Below are positions 61,075 through 64,000 of a stretch of 64,000 nucleotides of DNA, one piece after another (within the stretch, counting starts at the first letter, position 1; each line of letters opens with the position of its first letter). The DNA is from Cyclobacterium plantarum (GTDB lineage Bacteria; Bacteroidota; Bacteroidia; Cytophagales; Cyclobacteriaceae). A program made the position numbers and the translations under genes. The stretch is from the NCBI RefSeq assembly GCF_011290685.1, contig NZ_JAANYN010000013.1, forward strand, positions 1 through 64,000, read 5' to 3'. The notes beneath the pieces were generated by a model, which was given only the letters and a program-made list of their open reading frames with translations, was not told the origin of the DNA and ran no database searches.

Positions 61075-62175
61075 TTAAAAACGTTTGGTTCGGTTTCGCC
61101 TGTAATCTTCGAAAATCAAATGACCCAAGCCTTTCAGGTTACTGTAATAGGCATTTCCATTGTTAACCGTCGTGAATTCCTTTACAAATTCTTTGAGGTA
61201 AGGGTCAGAGGCAATCATAAAAGTGGTTACAGGAATTTTTAATTTTCTACATTGAGCTGCAAGTTTCAGGGTTTCTTTTAGGATTTTGCTATCAATTCCG
61301 AAGCTGTTTTTATAATACTTGATGCCAACTTTCATACAGGTGGGTTTTCCATCTGTAATCATAAAAATCTGCTTGTTTGGATTTTTTCTTCTTCTCAACA
61401 GATCCATGGCCAATTCCAAACCGGCCACTGTATTGGTATGATAAGGACCTACTTGCAAGTAGGGGAGATCCTTTATCTCTATTTGCCAGGCATCATTGCC
61501 AAATACGATAATATCCAGCGTGTCTTTAGGGTAACGCGTCTTGATGAGTTCAGCCAGTGCCATGGCTACTTTTTTGGCTGGTGTAATCCTGTCTTCTCCA
61601 TAAAGGATCATGGAGTGTGAAATATCAATCATCAAAACGGTTGATGTCTGGGTGCGCATTTCACTTTCCACCACCTCCAGATCATCTTCAGTCAATAAAT
61701 AGTCTCCGGAAAAACCATGATTGGCCTGGGCATTCCGCAGGGAATCCGTCAGAGCGATCTGATCCAGATTATCCCCAAACTGAAAAGGCCTTCGGTCCGA
61801 GCCCCTTTCCTCTCCAGGTCCGGTATGGGTGGTTTTGTGTTGCCCTCCTTTCCCTTTTTTCAACTTTCCGAATATTTCCTCCAGCGCGCTTTTCCTTATG
61901 GTCTGCTCGGATTTTCCGGTGATTTTTAATTCTCCCTTACCCTGCTTTTCATCCAGATAGCCCTTGCTTTTTAAATCCTCTATAAAATCACCAATCCCAT
62001 ATCCTGGTTTGGTCATGTTATATCGTTTGTCCAGATTGGTAAGCCAACTTAAGGCTTCTGCCACATCTCCACCAGTCATGGTGATTAGTTGTAGAAATAT
62101 ATCCAAAAGCTGTTCAAAGGAATTTTTATCCGGGTCTTTTTGGGGAACGAATTTAGTGAATCTGAATCCTTTCAT
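61075..62175 (-). CDS. VWA-domain partner of the AAA+ ATPase
   Basis: A 366-residue cytoplasmic protein with a helical N-terminal part (about 1-180) and a C-terminal von Willebrand A domain. The metal-binding MIDAS motif is complete: DISHSM (DxSxS), the Thr in YHTNTVAGL and the Asp in ITDGKP. The start ATG 62175 matches the family opening (MKGFRFTKFVPQ); the longer frame to 62283 would overlap the GNAT gene. It lies 3 nt before the ATPase gene and 53 nt after the GNAT gene, on one likely transcript. Confidence 0.87.
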   Translation of the reverse strand: MKGFRFTKFVPQKDPDKNSFEQLLDIFLQLITMTGGDVAEALSWLTNLDKRYNMTKPGYGIGDFIEDLKSKGYLDEKQGKGELKITGKSEQTIRKSALEEIFGKLKKGKGGQHKTTHTGPGEERGSDRRPFQFGDNLDQIALTDSLRNAQANHGFSGDYLLTEDDLEVVESEMRTQTSTVLMIDISHSMILYGEDRITPAKKVAMALAELIKTRYPKDTLDIIVFGNDAWQIEIKDLPYLQVGPYHTNTVAGLELAMDLLRRRKNPNKQIFMITDGKPTCMKVGIKYYKNSFGIDSKILKETLKLAAQCRKLKIPVTTFMIASDPYLKEFVKEFTTVNNGNAYYSNLKGLGHLIFEDYRRNRTKRF

Positions 62176-62228
62176 ATTTACACAACAAGAATTAGGCTCC
62201 TTGGGTTTTAACTTTTCTAAATACCTTT

Positions 62229-62708
62229 TCAGGATTGAATCAGTGAGGTTATTTCCTCCGCCTGCAAATGGCAATTGAGCCATTCTTCTTCAAAGCTGGC
62301 ACCGTATTTTTCGTAAAACTTAATCGCAGGTTCATTCCAATCCAAAACCTGCCACATCATTCCGGTACATTTTTCTTCCAGTGATTTTGCCAGTACCCTT
62401 TCAAAAAGCAATTTGCCGGCTCCCTTACCTCTTTCCTGCTCGGTGATGATGTAATCTTCAAGGTAAAGCCTTTTCCCCTTCCAGGTACTGTACCTGAAAT
62501 AATAAATTGCCGTTCCAATGATCGATTGATCTTCGTCCCTAACTACCACAAAAAAACCAAAAACAGGTTGCGGACCAAAACCGTCTTTTTCCATCATTTC
62601 CAAAGTATTGGTCACTTCTTCAGGTGCTTTTTCATACAGGGCCAGCTCCTTGATCAGGTCAAATATCGCTGGCAGATCTTCTTTTTTTCCTTCTCTAACA
62701 GTGTACAT
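62229..62708 (-). CDS. GNAT-family N-acetyltransferase (SAT-like)
   Basis: A 159-residue acetyltransferase. ITEQERGKGAGKLLFERVL near residue 88 is the acetyl-CoA pyrophosphate loop, and WNEPAIKFYEKYGASFEEEW near 124 the C-terminal arm. The MYTVREGKKEDLPAIFDLIK start and LEDYIITEQERGKG resemble the diamine/thialysine acetyltransferase branch. It lies upstream of the VWA/ATPase pair. Confidence 0.88.
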   Translation of the reverse strand: MYTVREGKKEDLPAIFDLIKELALYEKAPEEVTNTLEMMEKDGFGPQPVFGFFVVVRDEDQSIIGTAIYYFRYSTWKGKRLYLEDYIITEQERGKGAGKLLFERVLAKSLEEKCTGMMWQVLDWNEPAIKFYEKYGASFEEEWLNCHLQAEEITSLIQS

Positions 62709-62808
62709 GATTTGAAATTAATAAAAATGGATCAGATTAGCTGTAAAATCGGGTGCTTACTAAAAAAATAAATATTTGTCTTGAGCAGGGGATTCCTGTA
62801 TCAGTTTT

Positions 62809-62816
62809 TATATTTG
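62809..62816 (+). promoter_or_regulatory. -7 promoter box of coaX
   Basis: TATATTTG is an exact TAnnTTTG box, 20 nt before ATG 62837. A TTG lies 25 nt upstream, a little far for a -33 box. The site supports the shorter coaX start. Confidence 0.55.
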
Positions 62817-62836
62817 AAAACGTAATCGTATACGCC

Positions 62837-63616
62837 ATGTTTTTATCAGTAGATGCAGGAAATTCAAATATTGTTTTTGGAATTTATGAGGAAAGCAGTG
62901 ATTCCTGGCTTAATGTACTTCGGGTAGAAACCACCAAAAAATTATCCGTTTTACAATTGGAAAAAGCTTTGGGTTTGTTTTTTCTGGAGAACGGCCTGCA
63001 TCCTGACTCCATCGATGGCATTGGGTTGAGTACTGTAGTCCCTGATTTAAAAACAGTATTGTTGAGATGCATGGAAAATTTTTTTGGTCGGATGCCATAC
63101 CTGATCAATGAAAAAAGCTATGATAAGCTCCTGGTTAAAACTACCAATCCTGAAGAAATAGGGTCTGATTTGATGGCCAATATTACAGCTGCCTATGACT
63201 GCTTCAAAGAAGCTTGTATCGTTGTGGATTTTGGCACAGCCCTTACTTTTAGCATCATAGACAGTCAGGGCAATGTGATCGGGATCAATATTGTGCCTGG
63301 TATCAAAACGGCTATAAATTCATTGTTTACCGGTACGGCCAGATTGCCAAAAGTAAGCCTGGAGATGCCCGATTCCGTATTGGGGAAAAACACCGTCCAG
63401 GCCATTCAGTCAGGTATTTTTTATGGATATACGGGATTGGTTAAAGGAATGCTGGCATCCATTTCAGCGGAAACTCAAATGAAATTTAAGGTCCTTGCTA
63501 CCGGAGGCCTGTCTCCGGTGATGCAGCACCTGTCAGCCGAATTTGACCTCATGGACATCCACCTGACATTGAAGGGGATTTATCAGATTACAAGGATAAA
63601 TTGTAAAAAAGATTGA
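62837..63616 (+). CDS. coaX: Type III pantothenate kinase
   Basis: First step of coenzyme A synthesis, phosphorylating pantothenate. The 259-residue ASKHA-fold protein has the phosphate-1 loop DAGNSNIVFGIYEE at the start, VVDFGTALTFSIID near 130, VPGIKTAINSLF near 153 and ATGGLSP near the end. Frames open to 62753 upstream, but ATG 62837 is the family start and agrees with the promoter box. Confidence 0.93.
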   Translation: MFLSVDAGNSNIVFGIYEESSDSWLNVLRVETTKKLSVLQLEKALGLFFLENGLHPDSIDGIGLSTVVPDLKTVLLRCMENFFGRMPYLINEKSYDKLLVKTTNPEEIGSDLMANITAAYDCFKEACIVVDFGTALTFSIIDSQGNVIGINIVPGIKTAINSLFTGTARLPKVSLEMPDSVLGKNTVQAIQSGIFYGYTGLVKGMLASISAETQMKFKVLATGGLSPVMQHLSAEFDLMDIHLTLKGIYQITRINCKKD

Positions 63617-63707
63617 CTTTTCAAAAAAATTTGGAGATCTAATTTGGAATTGGCTATATAAAATTTTAGTTTAAATCTTTTCAATTTCCACCATAAAACC
63701 AGATACT

Positions 63708-64000
63708 ATGAATCCTCAACCACAACCTTTTGATTATTATCTTGATGTATTAAAAAACAAATATGCTCAATTTGATGGGCGCGCCAGAAGAAGTGAATAT
63801 TGGTATTTCGTTTTGTTCAATGTACTGGTGAGTATTGGAATCGGCATTGTGGGGACTTTTCTGGACAGTAATTTCCTCAGTATGATTTACAGTTTGGGTG
63901 TATTTATTCCAGGTATTGCAGTGGCAGTGAGAAGACTTCACGATACCGGCCGGTCGGGATTGTGGATTTTGATAGGGCTCATTCCGATAATCGGACTAAT
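63708..64000 (+). CDS. DUF805 membrane protein (cut by window end)
   Basis: From ATG 63708 the frame runs to the window edge (97 codons). FDGRARRSEYWYFVLFNVLV near residue 23 and VAVRRLHDTGRSGLWILIGL near 70 are the hallmarks of DUF805, a small inner-membrane family with four helices and unknown function. The stop lies beyond the window. Confidence 0.9.
   Translation, partial: MNPQPQPFDYYLDVLKNKYAQFDGRARRSEYWYFVLFNVLVSIGIGIVGTFLDSNFLSMIYSLGVFIPGIAVAVRRLHDTGRSGLWILIGLIPIIGL

Noticed and set aside
62176-62283. Longer N-terminus of the VWA protein
   Set aside because: It would overlap the GNAT gene by 55 nt; ATG 62175 matches the family opening.

Overview
The window looks like chromosome of a free-living Bacteroidota bacterium of the order Cytophagales, most likely the family Cyclobacteriaceae (inference). 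The grounds are SusC/SusD pairs, BatE-like, OxyR, MaoC and XerD sequences of Bacteroidota type, promoters with TTTG and TAnnTTTG boxes in place of -35/-10 boxes, weak use of Shine-Dalgarno sites, many lipoproteins with a Cys-terminated signal, and palindromic GGATTACAAATCC-type repeats. Two tRNA genes are present (Lys-TTT and Pro-TGG). No rRNA, CRISPR array, prophage or insertion sequence was seen.

Layout. 1-2.5 kb: repeat-rich DNA with a small lipoprotein and a flavodoxin-like gene pair bracketed by two copies of a palindromic repeat. 2.5-6.4 kb: ferrochelatase, then a divergent organophosphonate-type cluster (PhnZ-like HD oxygenase; phosphonatase-like HAD hydrolase; DUF5690 membrane protein). 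6.5-11 kb: metallopeptidase-like protein, Lon-substrate-domain protein, BatE-like TPR/SH3 protein, tRNA-Lys, a damaged HigBA toxin-antitoxin pair and a DUF4412 protein. 11.4-18.9 kb: two divergent operons that together resemble a 3-keto-glycoside pathway (GMC dehydrogenase with small subunit, cytochrome c, DUF1080 hydrolase, sugar isomerase, Gfo/Idh/MocA oxidoreductase, nucleoside/sugar-type MFS carrier). 18.8-31.3 kb: mostly core genes (deoC, two unrelated phosphate-type transporters, tadA, sod, an outer-membrane receptor, a MaoC hydratase, xerD, aroQ, a SerC-like aminotransferase, marC, tRNA-Pro).

31.8-38.2 kb is accessory and partly decayed: a RelE-type toxin-antitoxin pair with a frameshifted toxin, a thiol/redox mini-operon (thioredoxin-like protein, gamma-glutamylcyclotransferase, Cys-rich MarR regulator) under a near-perfect promoter filled by a 21-bp palindrome, and a siderophore receptor followed by a PepSY membrane protein split by an in-frame stop. 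38.4-48.8 kb is a polysaccharide utilisation locus for a beta-1,3-type glucan: a propeller/LuxR-HTH regulator diverges from SusC, SusD, a two-repeat surface lipoprotein and a GH16 enzyme. It is followed by a 4.4-copy tandem repeat of about 175 bp carrying long hairpins.

49.7-64 kb: DsbD-like thiol reductase, M20 dipeptidase, OxyR diverging from a ferric-iron ABC transporter, a two-domain redoxin, an AAA+ ATPase/VWA pair with a GNAT enzyme, coaX, and a DUF805 gene cut by the window end. The features I rate most worth a second look are the promoter/operator of the Cys-rich MarR operon, the phosphonate cluster, the keto-glycoside cluster, the tandem hairpin repeat, and three genes each broken by a single small lesion. 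All homology statements are by eye; nothing was searched.
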